Shown here: one piece after another, positions 24,358 to 38,804 of the stretch
Layout: each line of letters starts with the position of its first letter
Position numbering within the stretch: the stretch's first letter is position 1
From: Leptoclinus maculatus
Lineage: Eukaryota > Chordata > Actinopteri > Perciformes > Stichaeidae
Reading direction: 5' to 3'
Assembly (NCBI GenBank): GCA_032191485.1
Contig: JAVDOI010000043.1
Location: 62,001 to 126,000 of the forward strand
Length of the DNA stretch: 64,000 nucleotides
The notes under the pieces: model-generated
What the model saw: only the letters and a program-made list of their open reading frames with translations
Told to the model about the DNA's origin: nothing
Database searches by the model: none
Program-made: the position numbers and the translations under genes

Positions 24358-24430
24358 CCCTTGTTCCGATTCCAGGGGCTCAGCTTTGACTCGGACTGCA
24401 GGCATTCCGTCAAGCATTAACATCCTGTTT
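24358..24430 (-). CDS. klf12: klf12 coding exon, N-terminal MLMLDG block
   Basis: This 73-bp exon encodes NRMLMLDGMPAVRVKAEP followed by LESEQG, which closely matches the N-terminal region of vertebrate KLF12. I place the acceptor at the AG of 24432-24431, so the exon opens with one base that completes a codon, then AAC AGG ATG. This allows the family's usual E-N-R junction if the missing upstream exon ends in GA. The donor is GGG|GTAAGAG with GT at 24357-24356, and the exon ends in phase 0 after EQG. Another AG lies 10 bases upstream, so the 5' edge is less certain than the 3' edge. The ATG at 24423 could itself serve as a start if an alternative promoter is used. The next exon follows after a 6.7 kb intron. 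Confidence 0.9.
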
Positions 24431-26540
24431 CTGAGGCTGCCTGCAAAAGGAAACAGAGGAGGTGTAAGACGGGTGTTTTAGCATGACTAAGCAGGTCTTG
24501 TTGTTCACACATGGACATCCACAGTGTTGTTCCTGCACCCACTGGGAGATAAACACACTTTAAATAGACACAAATTCATGTTTTTTTAAAGCCACCAGAA
24601 GCTGACAGACAAAAGGTGCACACGAACTGTATGAACTCAGCCAGTGCACAGCGTGACTCCCTCCTCTCCGTGATGACGATTTTCAATTGCCTGGTGGGCT
24701 GCTGCAGGGCTACTACGCTTTAATAACGCTGACTGAAAATCCTCTCAAGGCTTCAGTGGAATACAAATACTTGCTTTGATATACTGTTAGTCAGCCACAC
24801 AACGTGTCCTCTCCAACCACAATTAAAATAACCGATACTCGGAAATAGAACAACAATATTTCATACTCATGATAATACGTGTGATATTAATATGGTCGCA
24901 CAGTTGGACCCTCCCTGCCTCGGAGCACTGTGCCTCTGCTCCTCAGCTCCGTGCTGTGGCTTTAAGAGGGGATACTCAGACGGAGCCAATGACAACAATG
25001 CATGTTCCGTATCCCCCCCCCCCCAGTCAGGGCCGACCTGAGGTAACCCTTCCTCTTATTATTTTAGCAGCAGTGCATGGAGGAATGCAAGCAAGGCAAA
25101 TCGACTCTAAACATCTCTATTACTCTCCACGGCTGGCACCGGCAGCAGGATGTGTGGCCCGGTCCTGACCACCTCAGCTCTAACATCCATGCGGCTTGTC
25201 CAGTAATCAAGATTACATTTTTTACTCACCAGAAGATCCACTCAAGATAGTTATGAAAAACATGTCTTTTTACTGATTTCAATAAGAACTGCAAAAGGAA
25301 TAGATCATTTAAAGCCCGGTATTGTTCCAGCAGCTCCTAGACTCTGAAGCAAAACGCTCATCCTGACTGCGCTTGTGTGGAAGGGAGGTTTTCCAGAGAG
25401 GGAGGATTTGCTCTCTCAATCTGCAACCCCCCCCCCCCCCCCCCATCCCCAGATCTCGCCTCTCAGGTCTAAGTCCCTCAGGTGCCCTGGCTGTGCTGCT
25501 ATTGTATTGTTGTCCAGGATGTCCTTCGGCTTCAGGTCTTGGTAGGCCCAGATAGCGTTGCCATGGCAACGGCTGGGCGGGTGCAGCCTCGGTCCAGCCT
25601 CGGGCCGTGTGTTTGAGGAGAGGAAGAGAGAGGAGGCAGAAAGGGAGGTTTTGTTTCTCCTCAAAGATGACCAGCGTTGTGGTAGAGGCTTTTTCTCCTT
25701 CTCAGAGGAAAAAAAACTGTATATATATTTTTAGGAAGGAGACACTTCTCAGGGGGTGCATTTCACTTCTTCAACAGGTTCTTTTTCTGAGCCTCAAAAA
25801 AGTTTTACCTCATCCAAACTTATTTGTTCTCTACGCTTAAAGCATGCACTCCCGTTACTGTAAGTAAAAAAACACCTTTGCACAGCTTGTCAAAGTTGCA
25901 CATTTCTCGAGAGCAACCACCTTTTTCTTTCTCCAACGTGCCCACAGCTAATCCAGTGGTGTGTGACATCACCTTCCTAATGAACTGGCCTGCAGCGGGC
26001 TGTTCATAGGAAAATCAATGGCCGTTGCATACGTCCGCTCGTGACTGTAATGACCAAAGAGCTAACAGCGGTGGGAGAGAGCCCAACACTGAGTAATGAG
26101 CTAACAGGGGGGGGGGGGGGGGGGCTCTACTCATTGAAGAGGTCACGTCGAAACACTTTCGCTCCCGTGGAAGGAGCGCGTCGGCCAGTTAGCACCTCAG
26201 AATCACAAACCAAAAAAGATTTTTTTTTAAAAAAAAACAGTGATTGAGCTTGAAATGAGGAGAATTTGTTGGAGGTAATAAACCGACGTGCATCTAGTGT
26301 TCTCTGTCACTACATTTGGTCTGCTGTGCGGACGGCTTAGGCAGCCAGCAGTGTGCTGTCCATCAGCGGTATGAGGCTCTGTGTGTGGGAGATGGAGAGA
26401 GCGGGGGGGGGTTAGAGGCAAACAGGGTAGATTAAGATCACCTTTCCATTTGCTGCACTCTGAAATGAAATGGCCATCCCAGGTGTGTGGGGGAGTTAGA
26501 TGGAGAGGAGGAGGGCAGTGGAGTGTTGAGGCATCTCATT

Positions 26541-26620
<80 letters not shown>

Positions 26621-29600
26621 ACCCGCCCTCCCGTCACCATCAAAATCCCTCGAATGAAAAAAAAAAAAGGTAAAGGGAGCAGGTGAAGATTGAGGCCAGT
26701 CCAAGCAGCAGAAAGAAATATATATTTTTTTCTGCTGCTCGGACTCGGATATATACATACATATTTCCGCTCTCTTCGCTTTTTTTTCCTGTTTGTGCGT
26801 CTGCTGCATTTCAAAGGTTGAACTGAAACTCCCACCGCATCCATGACCTCAGGTCCAGCTATTTACAAGTTGGCCGATGGCCTCGTGCTGATGGAGGCGA
26901 TAGCGACGAGCTGGAGTGGAAGGATTAAAGGTCAACCCTGAACAGACTAGCTGGATCAATTAGAGGTGGCAAACGACCCAATGATGACCTCGTACACCGG
27001 TGACATCATCCATGCCTACATGTGCAGCTGTATAAACCCATGAACACATTTCAACAGGAAACGTGTGGAACAAACCTACAAAAGCAATCTGCGAGAGCGC
27101 GCTCGGCTTCATCTCGCTTGTGCTGTGAGTTCTTGTTCTCTCAGCACGCGCGAGCTGTGAAGACAGATCCTGCTTAACGCCGTCTCTGGGTGTTCGCTCT
27201 CACGGCGCGATGAAGACATTTTCTGTTAGAGTGAAAGTTAAGCTTAAACAAACTCGCAAAACCAGATTTAGTATCTGGCTGCTTGTACCATCTCTGCTTT
27301 CCCGCTCATCTTCCCTCTTGCACGCACTCCAACGCCACACACGCCCCTGAAGACGCACTGTAACAGACGGTTACCCCCCCCGCCGATGCTTTGTTCCCAA
27401 TGTCGAGCGCCCACAGCTACCGGGTGCATCTGTGTCACAGAGGCTGGACCTGCTGCCGCACGGGGCTGGGATGGGAGAGAGGGTGATGGGAGAAAAGAAA
27501 GGTTGAGGGGAAAGGGGAAGGGGTTCAGTGAATTATGGGAGAAACATGAGGAAGTGTTAAGGAAGGTGATAGCAAGAGAAGTGAGGGTGGGGGCTGGTTG
27601 GAGTCGCTGGCAGGGAGCAGTGGTTAGGGAAGCGAGGGGAGTTGAAGAGGTTGAGGAGGGGTGGGGTGGGGGTGTTTAACGGGGAGGAGGGGCGGGAGTC
27701 AGAGAAGCGAGAGAGGGTAGAGAGGGGATATGGACCCGAGCCAAGGCCCGGTCGAGCGCAAAGCACACGGTGCAAGAATGCCAACAGACCCCCTCCCCCC
27801 ACCCCCACCCGGTCCTCTACCAAAGAGAGGAGAGGAAGGAAAAGAAAAAAAGGGAACGCAAGGGAAGGAAACAGCGAGGAAAAAATGTTGCAAATCATAG
27901 AACAAATGATTAACTTGTGCTTCAAGTGCAAATGCACGAAAAGGGGCGGAGCTGTTAGGTGATTTGAGATGAGCAATTCCTGTGTTTTGCCCTCACTGTG
28001 TGCGCCACCGGCCTCTTTGCTGCAGCTCACTTCCCTCTTCTGTGCCCCCTGGACACCCCCAATGTGACACACTGGCCTGATAAGCAGCCCCACCAGCACT
28101 CTCCTCCACTTCCTCTCCCAGTGCAGCAACTTTTAAGAAAAGTAGCGACCATGTTCACGACATGCTAAGAAGAAGAATTGTTTGAGCGACACTTTGCAGG
28201 GCGTTGAAAATAAAAGGTCTAAAATATATGTTTGGTAATGAAAGATTCATTTTGTTTGCAAGCAGCGTAGACACACTAGAGCCACAGCTGAATCCCAGCT
28301 GATTTTCTAACCTCGGTCTGCTTCACGTTAAGCTGCGTCTGCTCATGACCTCATCTCGTTGGCCTCATTCCGGTCTTGAGAGCCCATTCACACGGCTCCC
28401 TGCAGAGTTACCGCTTAAAGAGTAACGGCACCGAGGCAAATAACGGCGGTTTGAGTGGTCGAAAGACACTTGAACCTTAAAAACCCACAGAGTTCAGTGC
28501 CGCCCTACGAAGCCAGAACGCAAAAAGAACCTATTTAGTAACAGTAACAATCAGACATTTTGACATCTGTTTCACTGTGTAAAATATAAGACATCATGGA
28601 AATGTGTAGTATAAATAGAGGTAAAACTACCTAGCCTAGCAAAAGCTAATATAACTATTTTTGTGTCGCATACATAAGGTAGAGGCTGGATGTAATCAGA
28701 AGAAAGAAAAAGCTACATCGCTTAGATGCGATTTGGATTGCCCAAATATAGATCGTCCTAACGTTAGGGGGGGTGATGGTCATCTTCGTCATCATCATCA
28801 TCATCATCATAATAACACACTTTGGCGAAGTAGCCTTCAAACTTCCTTCCCTTCCTTCTAAATGTCACCGCTGTCTGCAGAGTGCTGCAATGCTTTTCCT
28901 CCACACGAGATCTAATGCGGAGTCCCTCTTTAAGTGGAGAACTCAGAGTGAAGAAGCTCCCACGCTGTGTTCTCTTCCTCTGTTCACAGCAAAGCTGGAG
29001 ATGAACTCTCAGATTACCTAAATGGGAGTGCTTATTGCACGTAAATGTGTACAACAGCAATTTAGTGTTGCACTATAGAGTTGTGCACTCACAAGAGACG
29101 GATCAAAGTCTAAACAAAAACACACAGGACCCTACATTTCCCACAATGCAACAAATGCTTTTTTCTCCCCATTAGACCGCCTCAGACAGATAAATGTCCA
29201 CATCTTTCAAATTGATGTCCCACATTTGTAACACAGACGTATACTTTAGACAAACGGGACAAGATTTTGCCATCGTAAGCGTTCTGCTTTCTGTTCGTTG
29301 TCTGTGTAGTTTTGTCCAATCACGTCCCGGTAGGCTTTGATTTGCAGGTAAATAGTCCGGAAGGAGAGCAAAAGAGGCGGAACCCATTGGCCGAAATGCA
29401 ATCCGAGGAACCTTCCGGCTATCGTCTGTCGATGTTTTATTGGTTTAAAATGAGCTCGTTAACCGGCTACTTCTGAAACAATCCGGTCGCACACATCGTC
29501 AAAGACAAACTCAAATCTCACATCTCAAGTTGCTAATCGGACTGTAAACGAGGATCAGTGCACGGAAAAGGAAGTCTTGGCCCGGATATCGCCCGGCCAC

Positions 29601-30000
29601 ACCGGAACCCCAGGAAAATAGCCGCTTGTTCTTCGTCAGACCGATTAAACAGTGACGACGACGTTTTTATGTGTGTCTGTGTGAGCACGGTGCGTGTTTT
29701 CTCCCTCAGACTTCAACTCCTGGATGTACTGCGATGGACATGGTCTGTATATATATATTTATATATATATATATTTTTCTTCTTCTAGTCATTCCTGGCA
29801 CTCTGTGAATGGTCAGAATTTCCATTTCATAAACCGTGTTTTCCTTGGCAGGAGCAGCGAGCGGAGTCTTTTGGATGCTTCTGGGACATTTTTGAATGAG
29901 TGCTGCTACCTCCGCCGCTCATAGAAGTGTGGACTTCACTAAACCCCCGACAAGCACAATGGCACCAAACCGCAGTTCATATGCACTACCCCTTTAGGGT
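24431..30000. other. large klf12 intron or 5' flank, part 1
   Basis: No exon recognised. Contents include C or G runs at 25427-25444 and 26107-26124, a (TC)n tract at 26541-26616, purine-rich sequence at 27470-27730 and an (ATC)n tract near 28783-28810. The remainder is unique-looking sequence with only short open frames. Confidence 0.7.
26541..26616. repeat. (TC)n microsatellite
   Basis: TC repeat with one TAT interruption near 26563. Confidence 0.97.
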
Positions 30001-30894
30001 TAAAAAACCCTTAGAGATGCACTCAGCTGATGCACTTTACCTCAAAACACCCTGCCCTATTCCCCTGGGAACAGCTTCCTTCATGAAAACAGTTATTATT
30101 AGACAGAGCACACTGCTCGTGTACTGGATGTTTTCATCTCTGGGACACACTGACAAACTTTGGGAGCTTATCAGGTCCCATCAATTTGGATGGGATGCCT
30201 GCAATTCAAGACCCATCCAATGGTTCCCTCTCTTTACATCACAAAGCTGGGAAGCACGATTAAACACATAATATAGGGTGATTATATTTAAAGAGCCTGT
30301 CACCAAAGTATGCTAAGACTCATCACTGTACGGATCTGTTATTGGCATGCACAGGTTTACATAACAGATACACATAAGTAAGTGTTTATAAAACTAAAGA
30401 CACGGACGGAGACAGACCAAAAGATGCACACTAAACCATTATGCACATGCAGGCTGAACGGAGAACGCAAAGGGTGAGTATTGATCCGTACGTCAGAATA
30501 CAAATCAAGCTCCATTGTGGTGAAAACTAGCTTTGAGGGGGAAAAACGTCAGAGTGTGGAAGTCTCCGAAGACCACACAAGCTTTCATAGCTTTGGAGAA
30601 TCTATTTCATAGTGGACAGCAAGTCATCGGCTGCCATGTAAAGCCAAAGATCCTGGGTTCAGAGGGATTTGATGCAGTATCTGTGTGTGGAAATATGGGC
30701 TCAGCAACAATGTGGAGTGCCACATTTTTTTCTTATCCCTGCACAATGACCTCATTATGTGAGGTCCTGTAACGCATCTCATGCAAAACAAATGTTCCTT
30801 CATTTACGGTACACAGTCTAGGAAAAAGTCAATTCTGTGTTTGATGAAGAGCAGTGAACTGAGCCCAAACCAGTTGATAACCATGCAAATGCAG

Positions 30895-30938
<44 letters not shown>

Positions 30939-31749
30939 CATATATATATATACGCAAACACCACACACTTGCACACCAGCAAGGCCCGCCGAAGTTCCCA
31001 TATTCTGTTGGATTGCCCTTGGGTCCTTGCTATTTCTGCCAGGGGCACGGGGATCCTGTGTCAGTAATCCTGTCGGGATGAGGGGGATGAGGTCGCCGGA
31101 TGCAGCTCAAGTCCACTGCCTTCACTACCACACACACACACACACACACACACGTATACACATGGAAATAAACTGTAGGCGTCTGAGTGGACACTACATA
31201 CAGCACCTCTACTGTGTCCGTGTGTTTACTACCATATTTTAATAAAAGGTGCTCAAACAGTGGGCAGAAACACAGCTAAACATGCTCACATACACTGTCA
31301 CACAGTTTAAAAGCCCTAACACACTTATATAAACCAGGCAGATGACAGTTAAATAGAAGTTGTGTCAGTAATAACACTTACAACCAGATATGTCTCTCGT
31401 GTCTCTTTAAAATGTCAAATGTTAGGATGAAAAACTCACCTTGAATTTCTCTATTAGTCTTTATATGAAAGTCGTTTTTCTCAATAGGTCAAAGGGGAAA
31501 TCTTTTGTGATTTGTTTTTCTTCTAAGCCTTTTGCAAAAAGCTCCCCCACCTCCGCCAACACCACCTCCGTCCCTTCTAAGGCCTTGTGAAACTGTGGGA
31601 AATGAAGAAGCTGCTTATTCTGAGAGGAAACACTCAAAGCGAAAAAGAAGAGTCAGACTGTCTGGTTTGTCTGTCTCCGTCTGTGTGACAAACCAACTTC
31701 TTACAGAGCTGACTTCCTGAGTCCCTGCTGCGTTCTACAACCTGGCTAC

Positions 31750-31794
<45 letters not shown>

Positions 31795-31859
31795 TGTGAC
31801 CTCTGCCTGCAACCGCAGTGAACCATATTTATCTTCGATTAAGAGACAGACGCACACAA

Positions 31860-31891
<32 letters not shown>

Positions 31892-32027
31892 ACAGACACA
31901 CACACACACACACACACTCTGTCTCTCAATATTTCAGCTCTGCCCGTGAAAGAAGAATATAGATGCCCATTCAACACAAACAGCCACCCACACACACCTA
32001 CAGTGTGCGCACAAAATGTGCTAACAA

Positions 32028-32074
<47 letters not shown>

Positions 32075-32448
32075 CCTCCTCCACAGTGCTCCGGAGAGAG
32101 GTAAACAGAAGAGTCTGACATCCTCTTGCATCATGTTGCCTCAAATGCAGCAGAGAAACAGCTAAACAAGCTGTGACCGTGACGGCTCTAAAGGGAGGTG
32201 GCATTACTCAAGCGAGCTTCCACTTAGAAGTCAAAGCAATTTGTGACACACTCCTAGACCGGTTTATGACCAATTGAAGATCATTCTCGATCAGAAAGAG
32301 GGAGTTAAATATTCCGCGCGAGGGCTGGATGTGGTCTCGGCGCTGAAGAAACCACAAACAAATGGCACAAAACAGCTCCTTAAAGAGCCGATACGCCACG
32401 AGGTCGTCTCGCTTCAACGTAATCGGGTGACCTCTCTGGAACACCCTT

Positions 32449-32455
32449 CACACAC

Positions 32456-32540
<85 letters not shown>
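32449..32540. repeat. (CA)n microsatellite
   Basis: About 90 bases of CA repeat with one CACG interruption near the start. Confidence 0.97.
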
Positions 32541-32541
<1 letters not shown>

Positions 32542-34968
32542 TGGTAAATGCAGTAGGGTCAGTGGCTGTGCGTCTAAAATAGCCTCTGACACAAAAACCT
32601 CACTTGTACCAAAGGAGGGGGAGGTGGAGCTGAGCGAAGCAGGATCAGCGCGCGTTGGTCGATGCAGGGCTGTACAGGGAGACATATTCTCTGCATGTTT
32701 GTGGTGAAGATGACAGTACAAACCGTCGGGAGGCAGAGAGAATGAGGCTGGCTCCGGTGAATCAATAAAAAAGACTCTGTTCTAGTCCCTTATTTACTCT
32801 CAGTGCACAGGTTCTCGGTTGAGCTGACCACGCTGCAGCGCTTAATGATCATCTGAAACCGACAGAGGTGCATTGTGGGCACGGTCCTGGACAGAATTCA
32901 CAGTGAATGAAAAAAATGTAAAAAGAAACGGTGAATACTGTCTTATGTGAGGAAACCACACCAAAAAAAAAAGTAGAAATACCAAATTTTGTAGACAGCC
33001 GGCATTAAGAATGAAACCCCACGAGGAACGCGTCGAAGATGAAAGCGTAACGAGGTGAATCCCAGTCGTTGCTCCTCTCTCGAAGGTTATAGCTGCCATT
33101 CAGTGTGCTGCAGAGGGTCAGAGGGGAACCCTGCTCTCTATCTCTGGCCCTAACAGGGAGAAGTGGGATGCATTAGATTAGCCGTCCTCACAATAACCTG
33201 CATCCTTCCAAACCACCACCCACCCACATATCCTCTCTCTCTCTTCCTCTCCTCCTCTCCCCGAGGGGAGGCCAGTGCACTCCTGCTCTAATGGGGGATT
33301 CTTGGGAGTAGGCTACTGCCCTTTATCCCCTTAGGCTCCGACAGTGTATGTGCATGTGTGCGTGCGCTCGCTTGTGTTACAACATGTATGTCTGAATGTG
33401 TGTGTGTGTGTGTGTGTGTGTGTGTTGCGATCCCCCTCCCCCCAACATATGCACTGTGTACATACCACTCACAATGGCCTGGTCTACTGAACGCATCGCG
33501 GCACATGTGCACTCACATGCACTCTCAAAGACCGACCTAGATGTTTTACAATAACGATGCACAATGCGAGCATGCAGAGGCACCGACGCACTGACTCATC
33601 CACAGTATCCACAGTGTGTGCAAGTTGCATTAGAAACAATATCAGCTCAGGCACTTAAACACACTCTTTTTTGTTTTTTGCCTTTCTCCCTGTGCCTGTG
33701 CACTTTTTTCACTCACTATCTCCTGCGATACAAACAAAGCTATATGCACACAAACAAACACACGTGCGTCTCACTTTTAACAGTCCTGCAGGGGTCCTCT
33801 TGGTGCAGCGGCTCGATGTGCCCCCCCCCTACCCAACCTCTGTGCTGACACGACCGAACGGCCAATAACGGACCGACCAAAACATCCTAACTCGCTGACA
33901 CTTTTTTATTCGGTGAGCGGTTATTCTCGCTCACCGTGTTTTTCCCCCCTCGGTTTGACCCATTCCAGCTCTCTAGGTCTCACTCAATAAAATCCGGCAG
34001 CTGTGTTTACCTCCATTACTCATGTGCTCACGCCTTCACCTTCATCATTTCCCCCCTCCCTTGTTGGACAGATATCCGTGCTGTGCTGATACCTGGTCGC
34101 GGCAGCTAATTGAGAGGAGTTATGGTCCACGGCTCGAGCCTACATTTCGGTTGAGTTACGGCCAAAAGGGTCTGTGGAATGCCACAGGCACCCCCCCTAC
34201 CGAAATGGATTCCACATGTTGTTTGCAAAATTCCCTTGACCTGCAGCACAACTGGAAACAAAGTTTGCTGCAGCATCCTTTACGCAGGTCTGCTGAAACC
34301 ATCTGCGCCGAGGCTGGAGAGGTTGCAGCTCCCCAAAGATTCTGCAAAGGGGGAAACTCTTAATTTAAAACCAGCTAAAAAAAAAGAAAGAAGGGTCCAC
34401 CACTCTGAAAATGCTGACTTTGAACGCTCTTCCATCCTCTTTTCTTGGCTTCCTTCCATTTCTCCTTCCTGCTGTCCACCAGCCGTGTCAGGCTAAAGGG
34501 GGAAACACACACTTGGCCCTTCCATTGACATACCTTTCCATCCGCGCCGTGGAAACATGTGGAGCAAACTTAAAATCAGAGTCTTGGGGGGGGGGGGGGG
34601 GGGGGGGGGGGAGCTCTGCTAGATTAGTCACTTCCAGTAAGCACTGAGTGTGCTGCTCTAGAGATGGTGTCATTACTGGGGCAAAAAAAAACAACTTGGA
34701 TCGCTGAGCTGGTCAGGCAACATCATCTTACACTCTGCCCTTCCTTTGTTGGCAGTTTTTCTTTCTGTCAAAAGATAAGCTGGGTCTAGAGAGGGTTCTA
34801 ACTGTGAAAAGAATTACACAGAGCAACGCAGTAGAAATTCAAAATACTCACGGTGACGTTTGACAAGCTGAAATCGCCCGTTTCACATTGTAGTTCCCTC
34901 TGTCTGTGTTCACTTTTTGGACTATCAACCTCAGATTCACTGGCTGTTGCACAACACTTTCCAAACTC

Positions 34969-35268
<300 letters not shown>

Positions 35269-35614
35269 AGGAGGCCAGCTAACAGTCGTTGCCTATGAAT
35301 GGAGAAAGTCCAACGTATGGAACTACCGACGCACGTCTCGCCATTCAGGAGGAAACAGCAGAAATACTTTTGGATGTTTAACCCTCTCAACCGTTTTTGT
35401 GCTGTCGATATTTTGGGGCAGGTACATCTATCCATAAACAAAGTTTATTACTAAACTATTTGGGTGCTGTCTGTCTCACACATTGTATATGCATGCCCTT
35501 GACACGCTAGTCTATTGTAAGATCTGTGTGTGTCGTTGTGTATGTCTGTTCAGGGTCTTTGCACACGGAGGTCTCTCGTGGCTGAAAATTCCAGGGTTTG
35601 ACGCAACGCCACCT

Positions 35615-35656
<42 letters not shown>

Positions 35657-36977
35657 GGGGGGCACAGGATATCCCAGAATGCACCTTGAGCACAACCAAC
35701 CTCCATGACCTGCCTCGCTCCTTTTGTGGCTTTGCAGCCGCAGACCCCCGAATGAGGGGTCCAGCTGTACAGCGCACTGCAGTCTATCCACAATCAATGG
35801 CGATACACTCCATAACACCCACATGGATCAATGATACAGCACTCGGTCAATATGGCAGCGGTTAACCCAGCTGATTAGGGGGGGGGGTAGCGGGAACGTC
35901 ACATCTCCCCGGATGAGACAGTGAGCGTACGTGTTCTGTTCTCGGACCGCACATACTAGAGCACAGCGCTTCCTCCTGAAAGATTCCGTCTGTCGACGCG
36001 CGTCCAATTTGTGCGTTTGTGATCTGTGGCGGACAGATGATGCCTTTAGTGGGGGGCAATCCCGCCGCGCAATTAAGTGTGCCGGGCACAGCGGTGATGA
36101 TGGACAGATAGAGTCTATCTGTTGGGGGATTGGCTTTTTAATTGAGTCCCCCCCCACCCCCACCTGCACCGATCTCTATCGTAAGCTCTTGGACCGTGGC
36201 TGGGGTGGAGGTGGGGGTGGGGGGGTTGATTCAATGAAGGAGTCAGAGTGACAGTATAGCAGCTTGATGCTGCTGCTGTGGGGGAAAAACAACTAGGTAC
36301 CACATCACAATGTTTGTGATAATACCAGTATAGTTGGATGTTTACAAGCGCATGTACCGCATTAACAAGCAGATGTTAACAACCAACTTATTTCATCATC
36401 TCAAGGTGAAGCACCTGGTTGAGTACTGGGAGAGCGCCAAACAAACAGACGAACGACATCGCTGCATCCCAACAAGAAGTCAGCTAATACTCAAGAACTT
36501 TCTCCAATTCCAAACCAAGTCAGAACCTAACCAAATCTGAATCATAGCGTTACGATTGTCTCGATATAGTCATGCCGATCAGGGCGTCAGATCAAAGAAA
36601 TGCATATGTTTTGTTCAAGAGAGCATTTTGAAGTATTGACCCAGTGTACTCCAAATGACAAGACAGAAAAAGTAAATTGCCAAAGTGATTCAGTTGTTTT
36701 TTTCTGGCTAAAGATGCCAATGGAAACATTTGAAAAGGACACAACAACAACTCTGCGGAAAATTCTGTGAGAAGACAGCAGCTAAAAGTGGAAATTACAA
36801 ATCCCTGATTCAAATCGGGTCATTCAAAGATTCGTAGTGACTTTTTCTCTAAGCTAACCAATCTCATCGTTCTTCAGCTGAATTTTAGTAAAGGTATCAG
36901 TAAGTGAACGCATCACAGTTCATGCCGCTGCAGCTTTCAGCTCACTGATACATACAGTCTGTTGCTAGTTCAAGCAA

Positions 36978-37491
36978 GGCGGCAACCTCCACGTCTGAAA
37001 AGTGAAGCCAATGTAGAAGTGACTTAAAGCTGCATTCTCTCTAATGTCCACCAGGGGGCGACTCCTCTGGTTGTATAGAAGTCTATGAGAAAATGACTCT
37101 ACTTCTCTCTTGATTTATTACCTCAGTAAACATTGTAAACATGAGTTTATGGTCTCAATCTCTAGTTTCAAGTCTTCTTCAATACAGCATGATGTTCATT
37201 TAGTACATGATGGTCCATTTAGAGTCAAACAGACCATAAAGCAGGGGATGCTTTAGGGCGGGGCTACACAGTGATTGACAGGTCGCTGCCAAAGCATTGT
37301 CTGGTCTGGGAGTTGTTTGTGGTTTTGTCCTATAACTTGAACCCTTTCACAGTGTGTTTTCTTTACACAAGGGTTAATTATAACATTTTGGTTGCCATAA
37401 AAATGTCACAAAATGCTGAACTCGAGGATCCAAAACCGTAGTGCACAAACCGATGGACACGGTGACTTCGTCCACTTCTTATATACAGTCC
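36978..37491 (-). repeat. dispersed teleost repeat, copy B
   Basis: The reverse complement of copy A. It includes the same outer motifs (CTTATATACAGT at its right edge, AAGTGAAGCCAAT at its left) and adds an internal segment, GGGCGGGGCTACACAGTGAT and TGACAGGTCGCTGCC, that copy A lacks but copy C shares. Confidence 0.85.
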
Positions 37492-38586
37492 ACGGTTCAA
37501 GCGTTTATGTTCATATATTCATATGATCACATGTTCATATATGTTCTATTTGTGTTATGACATGAAGATTGTTTCCATGTGGTCTTTCGATATGCTTTAA
37601 ATAATACTGCGCATCCCGACTGGGCTGCTGACAGTCTGCAGTGAGAGGAGCTCCGCTGCTAAAAAAGCCACCGATTCGTTACGTGACAATGGTGGTTCAT
37701 TAGAGTCAGTTCAGTTTGGAAGACTAAGTGTTAAAGATTTGTTCGTACAAGTACGGAACGCCACCAGTGGCAGCTACACTATCTGATTGTGACCGTGACA
37801 CCTCAACACAGCGGCCACGTGGTTCAATGTCGCAGCACTGACATTAAAGTGCATTTCACCGTATCGTCGTAAGTACCGCGATCGCAATACTCCGCAGAAT
37901 TATGCTACTTTTTCAGGTGACACCACCCTGTCTCGCCCGTTTCAGGAGCTCCGATACGACTCTCCCTCGCCGCTCATGCTCACGGAGTCTTCTCCGCATG
38001 TGTGGTAATATCAGCCTGCTTATTCATGCACAGGGAGAAGGGCCCTTTGTAAATGGATTTAAGTGAGGGTTTAAATGGGCTCTAATCTTACTCGCTGAAC
38101 ATCCGTGAGCTGCAGGGGGTCTCTTCCACACACACATGACCAAACCCCCCTCCTTTTTTTGCTTTTTTTTTTTTTGCGTGGATGAGACCCCCACTTAAAT
38201 GCACACAAACACACACACATACACACACACACCCCTGTCACACAGTTAAAGGCAAGGTTGGGCCTCTCCGCAACGCGGGGGTAAAGTCACAGAGGTCAGT
38301 GCTCAGTTTCCACATCAAACCCAGGAGCAGAGGCCAGAGTCTCACCCCCCCTCTCCTGCTCCCCCCCCCCCTCCCCCCATGCTGGATGTACAAATGCCTT
38401 TGCTGTCAGCTCTGCCCTGGTCCCCTGTAATTGAAAATAACAGCCAAGGGCCAGCCCCCGGCCACTCTCCCCAACCTGGTGGCCCCCCTGCCTCTCTGAC
38501 AGCCACCCATCAATACCAATGACTATTACCCTGGAAGTGAGAGCGCTGCCGATGACATCCAAGACACCACCCCTGCAACACTCCCT

Positions 38587-38628
<42 letters not shown>

Positions 38629-38761
38629 ACCCCCCCCCAGTGTCCTTCCTCCGCTACCCGAGCCTCCTAATGTTTAACCCGTTGCTAACAGCCTCGTTTC
38701 TGTCTCTAAGCTGCTACAGTAGGAAACGGTGGGCAAACAAGCCTCTCTCTCTCTATCTCTA

Positions 38762-38804
<43 letters not shown>

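Noticed and set aside
31752..32540. Regularly spaced (CA)n blocks resembling a repeat-spacer array
   Set aside because: The blocks are ordinary microsatellites of different lengths with unrelated spacing, in a vertebrate genome; this is not a CRISPR-type array.
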